Of a stretch of DNA of 64,000 nt, positions 26,363 to 34,681 are shown piece by piece. The stretch's first letter is position 1. Each line of letters opens with the position of its first letter. Source of the DNA: Acidimicrobiales bacterium (GTDB lineage: Bacteria > Actinomycetota > Acidimicrobiia > Acidimicrobiales > Aldehydirespiratoraceae); the NCBI GenBank assembly GCA_022425325.1, contig JAKMFW010000015.1, positions 79,937 to 143,936 on the forward strand, written 5' to 3'. Below the pieces are notes generated by a model. That model was not told the DNA's origin. It searched no databases and saw only the letters and a program-made list of their open reading frames with translations. The position numbers and the translations under genes are program-made.

Positions 26363-27568
26363 TCAGACATCGGTGGGCACATCGACCCTGACTTCGATGT
26401 CGTCCTCGGGCAGCGACCATGCCGCCATCGCCCCGATCAGCGCCACCAGGGCTGCTAACCAGAAGACGAGCGTGAACGAACCACGCCAGTCGGCGATCGC
26501 GCCGCCGATCTGGGGCGACACCGCCTGGGCGATACCGAACGCGAGCGTGGTGGCCGAGAACACCGGACCGAATGACCGCTCGTCGGCATGAGCGACCACA
26601 TGGGCGATGATCGTCGCCGGGATACCGCTGAACATGATGCCGACCAGCACGGTCGAGACCAGCACCACCGGGAGCGAACCGGTGAGGATCCCGACCGAGG
26701 CAACCGCCCACGAAACGAAGGCGATCGTCATCGTGAGGCGGCGCCCGATCCGGTCGGAGATCGAGCCGACGATGAGGCCACCGGCGATCACGGCGAAGCC
26801 GATCGTGGTGAAGGCCAGCGCGGCACGCCCGGAGTTCCACCCGGCGTCGTCCTCGAGTCGGGCGACGGTGAAGCTGATGACGAGGATGTAGCTGAAGCCG
26901 TACGCCGAGTACGCACCGGTGAGGGCCTTCCACCCCTGGATCTGCCGCAATGCACCGAAGCCGCCGAACCCGCCTGCCACCGACGGCCGTTCCCCTTGGC
27001 TCCGCAGGAAGACGAAGGCCGAGGCGATGACGATGAGGGCGATGCCGAGTTCGATGCGGTAGAGCGTTTGCCAGACGTCCTGCTCGCCGCCGCGCAGGAA
27101 CGCCGCCATGCGACCGGCGAAGACGATGCCGACTCCGATACCGACGCCGGCGATACCGGTCGCGAACCCGCGTCGTTCCGGCGGGAACTGCCGGGCGGCG
27201 ATGCCGGGGACGGGCACCCAGATGATCGCGCCACCGAGCCCCATGATCACGAGCGCCATGGCGAGCACAGCAGGTCGGGTCGTGAATGACGCGAGCGCTA
27301 GGCCAGAGGTCGAGAGGACTAGCCCGACCTTCACGAGGCCGACGAGCGACGAGCGTGATGCAAGCCAGGCGACGACGATCGTTCCGAGGAGGTAGGCGCC
27401 GACGTTCAGCGAGCCGAACAACCCGGCAGCCGTGTTCGAACCGTCGAGCAGGTCGTCGCGAGCGTCGGGCAGTACCACCCCCCACGTGAATCGTCCGAAC
27501 GCCTGGGCCACCATCGCCGAGGCGAGCACGATGGCGAGGGTCAGGATGCGACGTTCGGCTGCGGCCAC
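26363..27568 (-). CDS. MFS transporter (YbfB/YjiJ-like)
   Basis: A 401-residue polytopic membrane protein of about 12 hydrophobic segments. The first half shows GVVLPDARDDL and MGLGGAIIWVPVPGIAA. The loop motif GSISDRIGRRLTMTI starts the second half, which also has GIMFSGIPATIIAHV and AFGIAQAVSPQIGGAIADW. The substrate is unknown; the resemblance is to YbfB/YjiJ-type exporters. GTG 27568 lies 6 nt after TAGCGT (27580-27575), supporting a leaderless start. Confidence 0.87.
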   Translation of the reverse strand: MAAAERRILTLAIVLASAMVAQAFGRFTWGVVLPDARDDLLDGSNTAAGLFGSLNVGAYLLGTIVVAWLASRSSLVGLVKVGLVLSTSGLALASFTTRPAVLAMALVIMGLGGAIIWVPVPGIAARQFPPERRGFATGIAGVGIGVGIVFAGRMAAFLRGGEQDVWQTLYRIELGIALIVIASAFVFLRSQGERPSVAGGFGGFGALRQIQGWKALTGAYSAYGFSYILVISFTVARLEDDAGWNSGRAALAFTTIGFAVIAGGLIVGSISDRIGRRLTMTIAFVSWAVASVGILTGSLPVVLVSTVLVGIMFSGIPATIIAHVVAHADERSFGPVFSATTLAFGIAQAVSPQIGGAIADWRGSFTLVFWLAALVALIGAMAAWSLPEDDIEVRVDVPTDV

Positions 27569-27608
27569 CCGGCGACGCTAACCCTCGGCCGAACCGGCCG
27601 ACGACATC

Positions 27609-28829
27609 TCAGCTCGGAACCGGATCTCCGGGACGCTGGTGACCGCTGAAGACGAGGGCGATGCGTTCGCCGGCGAGGTCGGGGGCGACATCACGCCGAA
27701 GGGCGAGGAGCCCGCCGAGACCGGCAGCACCCGTCGGGCACACCGGGATGGAGGTGTGGGTATGGCCGAGTCGATGGGCAGCGCGGAAGTCGTCGTCGGT
27801 TGCGACGAGCGGGAAGCCGCCGGTGGCGAGCATGCCATCGACGATCGGCAGCCAGTCGTAGGTGATGTCGTCGAGAATGCCGGTGGCGTACGACGCCGGC
27901 TCGGTGGGCCAGGGCGCCATATAGCGATCAGGGTCGGCGGCGAGCCGGGCGAGCATCGCTCGCCGGGGTTCGGCCGGCACCCGACCGAGCACTTTGGCGG
28001 CGGTCGCTCGCTCGGCGTTGGTGGTGGGGGCACGATCGCCGAGTTCCGCAGCGAGCCGGTTCCAGGCGACGACGAGTGGATGGTTACCCTCGGGCTGCAC
28101 GGCGTTGATCACCGGCATGGCTGTTTCGCCGAGTTCACGCTGCAGGCCACTGACGACCGCCGAACCGAGTGCGCCGCCGCCGACTTGGATCACCAGACGA
28201 TCGAGGCGATGGTCGCCGAGGGTTTCGAGCATCTCGTAGGCGATCGTTCGGCCGCCGTCGACGGTGCCGGGCGTGTCGGTGCCCTGACATGAGAATGCCG
28301 TCGCACCGGCGGCAATGGCGTCGACCATGGCGTGATACGCCGGATCGCCGAGGCGGTCAGGATCGCGTTCGGTCCGCACGACCGTTGCCCCGTGGGCGGC
28401 GATGCGGTCGGTGATTGCCTGGTCGGCCCAGTCGGGCACGAAGACCTCGAGGGGCTGGTCGACTGCAGCAGCCACGACCGAGGCGGCGAAGGCGGCGTTG
28501 CCGCAGCTGGCGATGGCGAGCCGTTCGGGTTGCGTTTCCGTCAACGCAAGGCCGAGGGCGACACCGAAGAGGTGGCGTCCCTTATGGGAGCCGCTCACGT
28601 TGCCGGTCTCGTCCTTCACCCACAGCTCGGCCCCGTCGAGACCGATCGCTTCGGCGAGCGCCGACTGGGGCCCGAACGGTGTCGGGGTGAAGCCCTGGCC
28701 GTCGATCGCCGCCACGGCGGTGTCGAGTCGCTCGATCGTGTCGAGCACCGTCGACCGATCAAGCCCTGCCATCTCGGCGGCGACGACGACGTCGAGTCGG
28801 TCGGCGTGGACGGCGAAGGTCGAGGTCAC
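27609..28829 (-). CDS. PLP-dependent fold-type II enzyme (threonine-synthase/dehydratase-like)
   Basis: A 406-residue PALP-family enzyme. The Schiff-base Lys83 is in VSGSHKGRHLFG, the phosphate-binding neighbour is ASCGNAAFA (107-115), and the C-terminal glycine loop is VIQVGGGALGSAV. The early VKDETGNVSGSHKG resembles threonine synthase and diaminopropionate ammonia-lyase. The reaction is probably beta- or gamma-elimination or replacement on an amino acid. GTG 28829 begins one base after the previous stop, so it is co-translated with the 514-residue PALP enzyme. The specific substrate cannot be assigned. Confidence 0.82.
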   Translation of the reverse strand: MTSTFAVHADRLDVVVAAEMAGLDRSTVLDTIERLDTAVAAIDGQGFTPTPFGPQSALAEAIGLDGAELWVKDETGNVSGSHKGRHLFGVALGLALTETQPERLAIASCGNAAFAASVVAAAVDQPLEVFVPDWADQAITDRIAAHGATVVRTERDPDRLGDPAYHAMVDAIAAGATAFSCQGTDTPGTVDGGRTIAYEMLETLGDHRLDRLVIQVGGGALGSAVVSGLQRELGETAMPVINAVQPEGNHPLVVAWNRLAAELGDRAPTTNAERATAAKVLGRVPAEPRRAMLARLAADPDRYMAPWPTEPASYATGILDDITYDWLPIVDGMLATGGFPLVATDDDFRAAHRLGHTHTSIPVCPTGAAGLGGLLALRRDVAPDLAGERIALVFSGHQRPGDPVPS

Positions 28830-28830
28830 G

Positions 28831-30375
28831 TCAGTCGTCGTCGCGGGTGCCCGTCCGGGCGTTGAACTCACGGATCTGCTCGTCCCATTCACCAATGAAG
28901 TGGCGCATGCCGTCCCAGAAGGACTGCTCACTGCGGGCGGTGAAGTCCTCAAAGGACGTGCCTTGCTGCTCGACCCAGGTGAAGTAGCCGAGGTTGAACA
29001 CTCGGCGGCGCTCCTGTTCGGTGAGTTCGAGGTGCTGGGCAGTGTCACCTGCTTCGAGTTCACGAGCGAAGTCCGACGCTGCGGCCACGGCGTCGTAGCC
29101 GTTGGCGTGGTGGTGAGCGAGATACTCCTCGCGTTCGCTGTCGTAGAGCTCCGAGCCGTCGGTCGCAACGGTGACGATGACATCGTCACGGCCGAGGCCA
29201 CGGTCCTTGGCGATCGTGATGGCAGCGAGTGCGTTGGCGATCGCCGAGTAGCCCATGTGCACCAACATGTCGACGAGCGCCGGTTCGAGCCCGACCCGAT
29301 CGACGAGATGGGCCTTGCCCGCATCGGTGTTGAACAGGGCGTCGAGCGCGTCGGTCGAACGGTCGCTGACCGCGACGACGTCGTCGGTGTTCATCACGTT
29401 GTGGATCAGCGGCACGTGCTTGTCGCCGATGCCCTGGATGTTGTGGTCACCGAAGCCGTTCTCCAGCATCGTCGGACACTCGAGTGCTTCGACCGCCACG
29501 ATCCGGCTGCCGTAGGTGTCCTTGAGATAGTCGCCGGCGCCGAGCGTGCCGGCTGAGCCGGACGCCGAGACGAAGGCGACCAGACGGGCGTCGGACCGGC
29601 TGGCGGTGGCGTGTTCGAAGACGCGTCCGAGCGCCGGTCCGGTGACGGCGTAGTGACCGAGGTGATTTGAGAACTCCGAGAACTGGTTGATGATCTCGAT
29701 CTCGGGATCCTGCTCCAGTTCGTTGCAGGCGTCGTAGATCTCCTTGACGTTCGACTCGGTACCCGGCGTGCGGATGATGTCGTTGGCCGGGTCGAGAGTC
29801 CACTGTTCAAGCCAGTCGAACCGGGCCTTGCTCATCCCCTCGGGGAGCACGGCCACGCCGCGACAATCCATAATGCGCGAGATGGCGATGCCCCCTCGGG
29901 CGTAGTTGCCCGTGGACGGCCAGACGGCTCGATGAGCCGTCGGGTCGAACCGTCCGGTGACGAGCCGCGGAACGAGGCACGAGTACGCGGCCAGCACCTT
30001 GTGGGCCCGGATCATCGGGAATCGATTGCCGATCGCCAACAGGATGCGGGCTTCGACGCCGGTCATCTCCGACGGGAGTTCGATGTAGTCGGGCACCTCG
30101 TGGGGACCGCTGCCATCGAGTCGACCGAACCAGTGCACCCGGAACAGGTTCCGGGAGTCGGGTTCGTTGCGGTCGAGGCCGGCCAGCGGGGCGATGCGGG
30201 CCGACGGGATGGTCGAGGGGTCGGCCAACTCGGCAAACGTCGGGAGCGCGATGTTGCGCTCCTGGAACCGCTGCACGGTGCGTTCGTAGACACCCTGATC
30301 CGCGATCTCGGTGGTGAGCCCCAACGACTCATGGGCCCGTGCGACTTCAGCAGCGTCAATCACTCGCTTTGACAT
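28831..30375 (-). CDS. PLP-dependent fold-type II enzyme, long form (cysteine-synthase-like)
   Basis: A 514-residue PALP-fold protein, longer than cysteine synthase (about 310) by an N-terminal part of 100 residues and a C-terminal tail of about 90. The putative Schiff-base Lys126 is in MIRAHKVLAAYSCL, the substrate loop is WPSTGNYARGG (152-162), and the cofactor glycine loop is SASGSAGTLGAGDYL. Co-occurrence with the other PALP enzyme one base downstream suggests successive steps or a hetero-oligomer. A -10 box TAGCTT (30387-30382) lies 6 nt before the ATG. I cannot name the substrate. Confidence 0.8.
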   Translation of the reverse strand: MSKRVIDAAEVARAHESLGLTTEIADQGVYERTVQRFQERNIALPTFAELADPSTIPSARIAPLAGLDRNEPDSRNLFRVHWFGRLDGSGPHEVPDYIELPSEMTGVEARILLAIGNRFPMIRAHKVLAAYSCLVPRLVTGRFDPTAHRAVWPSTGNYARGGIAISRIMDCRGVAVLPEGMSKARFDWLEQWTLDPANDIIRTPGTESNVKEIYDACNELEQDPEIEIINQFSEFSNHLGHYAVTGPALGRVFEHATASRSDARLVAFVSASGSAGTLGAGDYLKDTYGSRIVAVEALECPTMLENGFGDHNIQGIGDKHVPLIHNVMNTDDVVAVSDRSTDALDALFNTDAGKAHLVDRVGLEPALVDMLVHMGYSAIANALAAITIAKDRGLGRDDVIVTVATDGSELYDSEREEYLAHHHANGYDAVAAASDFARELEAGDTAQHLELTEQERRRVFNLGYFTWVEQQGTSFEDFTARSEQSFWDGMRHFIGEWDEQIREFNARTGTRDDD

Positions 30376-30494
30376 TCTGTAAAGCTACCCCGATCGCTGC
30401 ATCGCGTCTTCCTCGGACCGGTTTCGTCGGGTCACGAACGATGTCGAGCACCGCAAACGGAAACGCGCACCGTCCCCGGGTGGCTCGACGTTCG

Positions 30495-32057
30495 TCAGAT
30501 CGCCCCGTCGTGGCCTTCCCAGTACGGATCGCGGAGGCGCCGCTTGTAGAGCTTGCCGTTGGGGTCACGGGGCATCTCGGTCGTGTAGTCGATCGAGCGG
30601 GGCAGCTTCTGCCGAGCGATCTGTTCACGCAGCCACGCCATGATCGTCTCAGTGGTCTCGTCGGTCGGCTCCCAGCCGTCACGAAGCTCAATGACCGCCT
30701 TGATCTCCTCACCGACGTCGGGGTTCGGGATGCCGAACACGGCGACATCACCGACAGCCTCGTGCTGAACGAGGGCGCCTTCGATCTCGGCCGGGTAGAT
30801 GTTGAGGCCACCCACGATGATCATGTCGTTGGCCCGATCGTTGAGGAACAAGAAGCCGTCGTCGTCGAGGTAACCGACATCGCCGACGGTGAAGAAATCG
30901 TCGAGCCTTGCGGCCTGGGTCTTCTCGTCGTCGCCCTTGTACTCGAACTGCTGGCCACCGCCCATCTTCATGTACACGGTGCCGGACTCGAACGGCGGCA
31001 ACCGGTTGCCGTCCTCGTCGACGACGATCACCTCCGAGATCGGCCACGGCTTGCCGACCGTGCCGGGCTTAGTCATCCACTCGGCCGCACCGACATACGT
31101 GCCGCCGCCCTCGGTGGCGGCGTAGTACTCCCAGATCGAGTCGCCCCACCATTCGATCATCTTCTTCTTGGTTTCGACCGGGCATGGTGCCGCCGCATGG
31201 ACCATGTAGCGGGTCGACGACACGTCGTACTTGGTTCGCACCTCGTCGGGAAGCTGCAGCATGCGGTTGAACATCGTCGGCACCATGTGCGACGAGGTGA
31301 CCTTGTAGCGCTCGATGCGTTCGAGCGCGCCCTCGGCATCCCATTTGTCCATCAACACGACGGAGTGGCCGAGGTGGAGCGACATCGTGGTCCAGTTGTT
31401 CACGGCCGTGTGATAGAGCGGCGCCTGCGTGATCTGCACATTGTCGTCGTGGGGCTTGGTGCCGAAGAGGTAGAGCAGGCCACCCGAGGCCGATTCGTCG
31501 GGATGTGCCGGGCTCAGCGGGCGGCGGACCCCCTTCGGCCGACCGGTGGTGCCCGAGGTGTAGAACATGAACGATCCGGTCGGCCCGAGGTCGTCGGGCC
31601 GTTCGGTCGACTGACCGTCGATCAGTTCACCGAACGAACGGAAGCCGCCAACCTCGCCACCGATCACGAAGCGGTTCGCTTCAGGCGTGTCGCAATCCTC
31701 GAGTACCCGGGTGGCCTCCTCACCGAAGCGGGCGTTGGCGATGAGTGCCTTGGTCTCGGAGTCGTTCACGATGTAGCTGATCTCGGGGCCGACCAGATGC
31801 CAGTTCACGGTGGTGACGTAGTACCCACCCTGGAACGCGGCGAGACAGATCGCGACCTGTTCGAAGCTGTTGGGCAGCACCGTCGTGACCTGGTCCCCCG
31901 CCTGCAACCCGAGCGCCCGCAGGCCGTGCACGATCTGATTGGTGAGCGCGTAGAGCTCACCGAAGGTCATCTGCTCGTGATCGGGATCGACGATGGCGAG
32001 ATGGTCGGGATCGGCTTCGGCGATTTTCCAGAAACCCAGGACGTCGGTGTTGGCCAT
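30495..32057 (-). CDS. Acyl-CoA synthetase (AMP-forming, FadD-like)
   Basis: A 520-residue ANL-superfamily enzyme. The AMP-binding P-loop FYTSGTTGRPKG ends at residue 176. The adenylate motif is YYAATEGGG, the hinge acid is FFTVGDVGYLDDDGF, the nearby motif NDRANDMIIVGGLNIYPAE follows, and Lys502 in PNGKLYKRRL is the C-terminal catalytic Lys. It activates a carboxylic acid to acyl-CoA via acyl-AMP. The substrate is unknown. Start ATG 32057 lies 7 nt after CACCAT (32070-32065). Confidence 0.92.
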   Translation of the reverse strand: MANTDVLGFWKIAEADPDHLAIVDPDHEQMTFGELYALTNQIVHGLRALGLQAGDQVTTVLPNSFEQVAICLAAFQGGYYVTTVNWHLVGPEISYIVNDSETKALIANARFGEEATRVLEDCDTPEANRFVIGGEVGGFRSFGELIDGQSTERPDDLGPTGSFMFYTSGTTGRPKGVRRPLSPAHPDESASGGLLYLFGTKPHDDNVQITQAPLYHTAVNNWTTMSLHLGHSVVLMDKWDAEGALERIERYKVTSSHMVPTMFNRMLQLPDEVRTKYDVSSTRYMVHAAAPCPVETKKKMIEWWGDSIWEYYAATEGGGTYVGAAEWMTKPGTVGKPWPISEVIVVDEDGNRLPPFESGTVYMKMGGGQQFEYKGDDEKTQAARLDDFFTVGDVGYLDDDGFLFLNDRANDMIIVGGLNIYPAEIEGALVQHEAVGDVAVFGIPNPDVGEEIKAVIELRDGWEPTDETTETIMAWLREQIARQKLPRSIDYTTEMPRDPNGKLYKRRLRDPYWEGHDGAI

Positions 32058-32129
32058 AGGCGAGATGGTGGACGCCCCGACGCCGCGACGCCAATCGAGG
32101 GGGTCAGCCGAGGGGCTCGGCCGGAGTCG

Positions 32130-33323
32130 TCAGGTTACGGCCTTGCGCATGCGGTACTCCGGGGTGTCCCACGCATCGGTTGCCATGATCTCGATCAGGA
32201 TCTCGACGGCCCGGTCGATGTCGGCCTCGTCGAGGTAAAGCGGAGTGATGCCGAACCGGATGAGGTCGGGCGCCCGGAAGTCGCCGATCACACCGCGGGC
32301 GATCAACGCCTGCATGACCGCATAGCCCTCGGGATGCCGGAACGCGACCTGGCTCCCCCGGTTGTCCGGGTTGCGGGGCGACGCAAGGTCCAGCGTCGGG
32401 CACGACGCTTCGACGCCGGCGATCAACCGCTCTGAGAGTTCGATCGACCGGGCCCGGACATCGGCCATGTCGACCCCCTCCCAGGCATCGAGCGCCACGT
32501 CGAGGGCAGCAAGGGCGAGGACGGGCGGTGTTCCGACTCGCATTCGGCCGATCCCGGGATCGGGACGGAAGTCGAGGTCGAAGGCGAAGGGTGCCTCATG
32601 GCCCAGCCATCCCGAAAGCGCCGGCCGCACCTCCTCGATCAACGATTCGCTCACGAAGATGAAGCCGGGTGAACCAGGGCCGCCGTTCAGGTACTTGTAG
32701 GTGCACCCAACGGCGAAGTCGGCATCGCAGCCGGCGAGGTCGACGTCGAGTGCGCCGGCGGAGTGGGCAAGATCCCAGACGGTGAGCGCACCGGCTGCGT
32801 GAGCTGCAGCGGTGAGCGCAGCCATGTCGTGGCGGCGGCCGGTCCGGTAGTCGACTTCGGTAAGCAGGACGACGGCGACCGACTCGTCGATTGCGTCGGA
32901 CACGGCATCGGGATCGACGATCCGGAGTTCGTGAGCGCTACCCATCGTTCGGAACAGCCCGTCGGCCATGTAGAGATCGGACGGGAAGTTGCCCGAGTCC
33001 GAAACGACGACGTTCCGCCCGGGGCGAAGCGCCAGCGCGGCGGCGAGCGCCTGGTACACCTTCAGCGAAAGCGTGTCGCCGACGATCACGGTGCCCTCCG
33101 GGCCGCCGATCAGACGCCCGATGCGATCGCCGATCCGAGTCGACGACCCCATCCAATCGGCATCGTTCCACCCGCGAACGAGGAGCTCACCCCACTCGTC
33201 GGTCACGACGCGGGCGACAGCCGCCGCCGCGTCTCGAGGAACCGGACCCAGCGAGTTCCCGTCGAGATAGACGAGATCTTCTGGCAGATCGAATCGCGAG
33301 CGGGTCGCGTTGAAATCGGTCAT
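32130..33323 (-). CDS. kynU: Kynureninase
   Basis: A 397-residue fold-type I PLP enzyme with kynureninase signatures: VYLDGNSLGPVP at the start, EWGELLVRGWNDADW, the DSGNFPSDLYMADGL loop, cofactor Asp in WDLAHSAGALDVDL, and Schiff-base Lys210 in GCTYKYLNGGPG, then RMRVGTPPVLALAAL. It cleaves kynurenine (or 3-hydroxykynurenine) to anthranilate and alanine. No tryptophan dioxygenase or kynurenine formamidase gene is in the window. TAGCAT (33338-33333) lies 9 nt before the ATG. Confidence 0.92.
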   Translation of the reverse strand: MTDFNATRSRFDLPEDLVYLDGNSLGPVPRDAAAAVARVVTDEWGELLVRGWNDADWMGSSTRIGDRIGRLIGGPEGTVIVGDTLSLKVYQALAAALALRPGRNVVVSDSGNFPSDLYMADGLFRTMGSAHELRIVDPDAVSDAIDESVAVVLLTEVDYRTGRRHDMAALTAAAHAAGALTVWDLAHSAGALDVDLAGCDADFAVGCTYKYLNGGPGSPGFIFVSESLIEEVRPALSGWLGHEAPFAFDLDFRPDPGIGRMRVGTPPVLALAALDVALDAWEGVDMADVRARSIELSERLIAGVEASCPTLDLASPRNPDNRGSQVAFRHPEGYAVMQALIARGVIGDFRAPDLIRFGITPLYLDEADIDRAVEILIEIMATDAWDTPEYRMRKAVT

Positions 33324-33350
33324 TGTCGGCCGATGCTACGGCCCCGGGGT

Positions 33351-33608
33351 TCAGCTGACGGGTTCGACCGGATTGACGGCGGCGAGTTCGAAGAGGTCGA
33401 GTCGCTCGCGGTACCAGTCACCGGGGACCATCGTCTTGCCCGGAAGGTCGGCCAGGGCGGCATCGACCAGGCTGGTCACGTCGTCGCGACCGGCAGCCTC
33501 GAGGCGGAGATCGAGCAGCGCATCCATGGTGCGGGAGCGGCTCAGCACGTCACCCGTCACGTCCTTGCGCATGGCTTCGATGTAGGTCTCCAGATCGCTC
33601 ATATCCAT
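33351..33608 (-). CDS. Small hypothetical protein (85 aa)
   Basis: An 85-residue acidic, mostly helical protein (DLETYIEAMRKDVTGDVL, DALLDLRLEAAGRDDVTSLV, ELAAVNPVEPV). I do not recognise a family. GAGGAGG lies 7 nt before ATG 33608, one of the strongest ribosome sites in the window. The ATG is overlapped by the stop of the upstream 75-residue frame, suggesting coupling. It lies 27 nt upstream of kynU on the same strand. Confidence 0.62.
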   Translation of the reverse strand: MDMSDLETYIEAMRKDVTGDVLSRSRTMDALLDLRLEAAGRDDVTSLVDAALADLPGKTMVPGDWYRERLDLFELAAVNPVEPVS

Positions 33609-33826
33609 TGCAACGCCTCCTCGAATGAAGATGTTCCGACTTTTTTCGTGCCGCCAGTCACAGCCCCGAGGCGCTCCCACATGGGGGCGAACCGAGGGTC
33701 GTCGCTGACGATCCGCCACCGTACCGCCGACGTCTCACCTATGGTCACTCGGGGACGACCCGGCATCGCCTTGCCGCCGAGGTGGCCGACGAACAGCGGA
33801 AAATCGGGATGCAGGTCATCGGTCAC
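33599..33826 (-). CDS. Small hypothetical protein (75 aa), coupled to the next
   Basis: A 75-residue frame from GTG 33826 with GC-rich third positions like its neighbours (HPDFPLFVGHLGG, ETSAVRWRIVSDDPRFAP, TSSFEEALQWI). Its stop overlaps the start of the 85-residue gene by ten bases. GGGAGG directly touches the GTG, closer than is ideal for a ribosome site. The family is unknown. Overlap geometry and codon use favour a real gene, but the start is uncertain. Confidence 0.45.
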   Translation of the reverse strand: MTDDLHPDFPLFVGHLGGKAMPGRPRVTIGETSAVRWRIVSDDPRFAPMWERLGAVTGGTKKVGTSSFEEALQWI

Positions 33827-33857
33827 CCTCCCGACGGGTGTGTGTCAGGATCGCGGC

Positions 33858-34643
33858 ATGACGCGTTTTGCTCCCCCTACCTCCGTCCATGTCGGCATCC
33901 AGATCCAGCCTCAGGGCACCTCTGTCGCCGCGATGCGGGATGCGTGGAGAGCAGCCGACGAGATGGGGGCCGACTCCATCTGGATCTGGGACCACTTCTA
34001 TCCCCTCTTCGGCGACCCCGATGCCACCCATTTCGAGGCCTGGACCCTTCTGTCGGTGATGGCCGCCGACACCACGAATGCGAAGCTCGGCACGCTCGTC
34101 ACGGGCAACAGCTACCGCAACCCCGAACTGTTGGCCGACATGGCCCGCACGGTCGACCATGTCGCCGACGGCCGCATGTACCTCGCCGTCGGCTCCGGCT
34201 GGTTCGAACGCGACTATGTCGAATACGGCTACGAGTTCGGCACAGCCCCGAGTCGTCTCCGACAGCTCGGCGACGACCTGCCCCGCATGCGTTCGCGGCT
34301 CGACAAACTGCATCCGCAGGCGGTCGGTCCGATGCCGATCATGATCGGCGGTTCCGGCCCGAAGGTCACCCTGAAACTCACAGCCCAGTTTGCCGACTCG
34401 TGGAATACCTTCGGCCCGCCCGAGCACTTCGCCGAGAAGAACCAGACGCTCGACGACTGGTGCGAGAGGCTCGGTCGCGATCCGACGGAGATCGAGCGCA
34501 CGGTCGCGATCGCCGGCGACGATGTCGACGGGATCGAGCGCTATGTCGAGGCCGGCGCGGAGCACATCATCGTGATGACCGGCGATCCGTTCGATCTCGA
34601 TCCGTTGCAGTCCCTCATCGACCAGCGCGAACTACTCGGCTGA
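33858..34643 (+). CDS. Luciferase-like (LLM class) F420-type oxidoreductase
   Basis: A 261-residue protein with an LLM TIM-barrel pattern: VHVGIQIQPQGTSV, GADSIWIWDHFYPLFGD, LGTLVTGNSYRNPELLADMA, RMYLAVGSGWFERDYVEYG, PMPIMIGGSGPKVTLKL, and DSWNTFG. The G-NxYRNP and G-GWF-E motifs are typical of actinobacterial F420-dependent members. It is shorter than the 318-residue LLM protein at 60055, with a reduced insertion around residues 145-155. The hydride acceptor is unknown. CAGGAT (33846-33851) lies 6 nt before ATG. Confidence 0.88.
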   Translation: MTRFAPPTSVHVGIQIQPQGTSVAAMRDAWRAADEMGADSIWIWDHFYPLFGDPDATHFEAWTLLSVMAADTTNAKLGTLVTGNSYRNPELLADMARTVDHVADGRMYLAVGSGWFERDYVEYGYEFGTAPSRLRQLGDDLPRMRSRLDKLHPQAVGPMPIMIGGSGPKVTLKLTAQFADSWNTFGPPEHFAEKNQTLDDWCERLGRDPTEIERTVAIAGDDVDGIERYVEAGAEHIIVMTGDPFDLDPLQSLIDQRELLG

Positions 34644-34681
34644 GATGTCGATGGAGCAGGGCCCGACGACCGGGGCGCCGG

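Noticed and set aside
26280-27485. 401-codon minus frame across the MFS gene
   Set aside because: Arg/His-rich translation in a different frame from the MFS transporter, with no recognisable motif.
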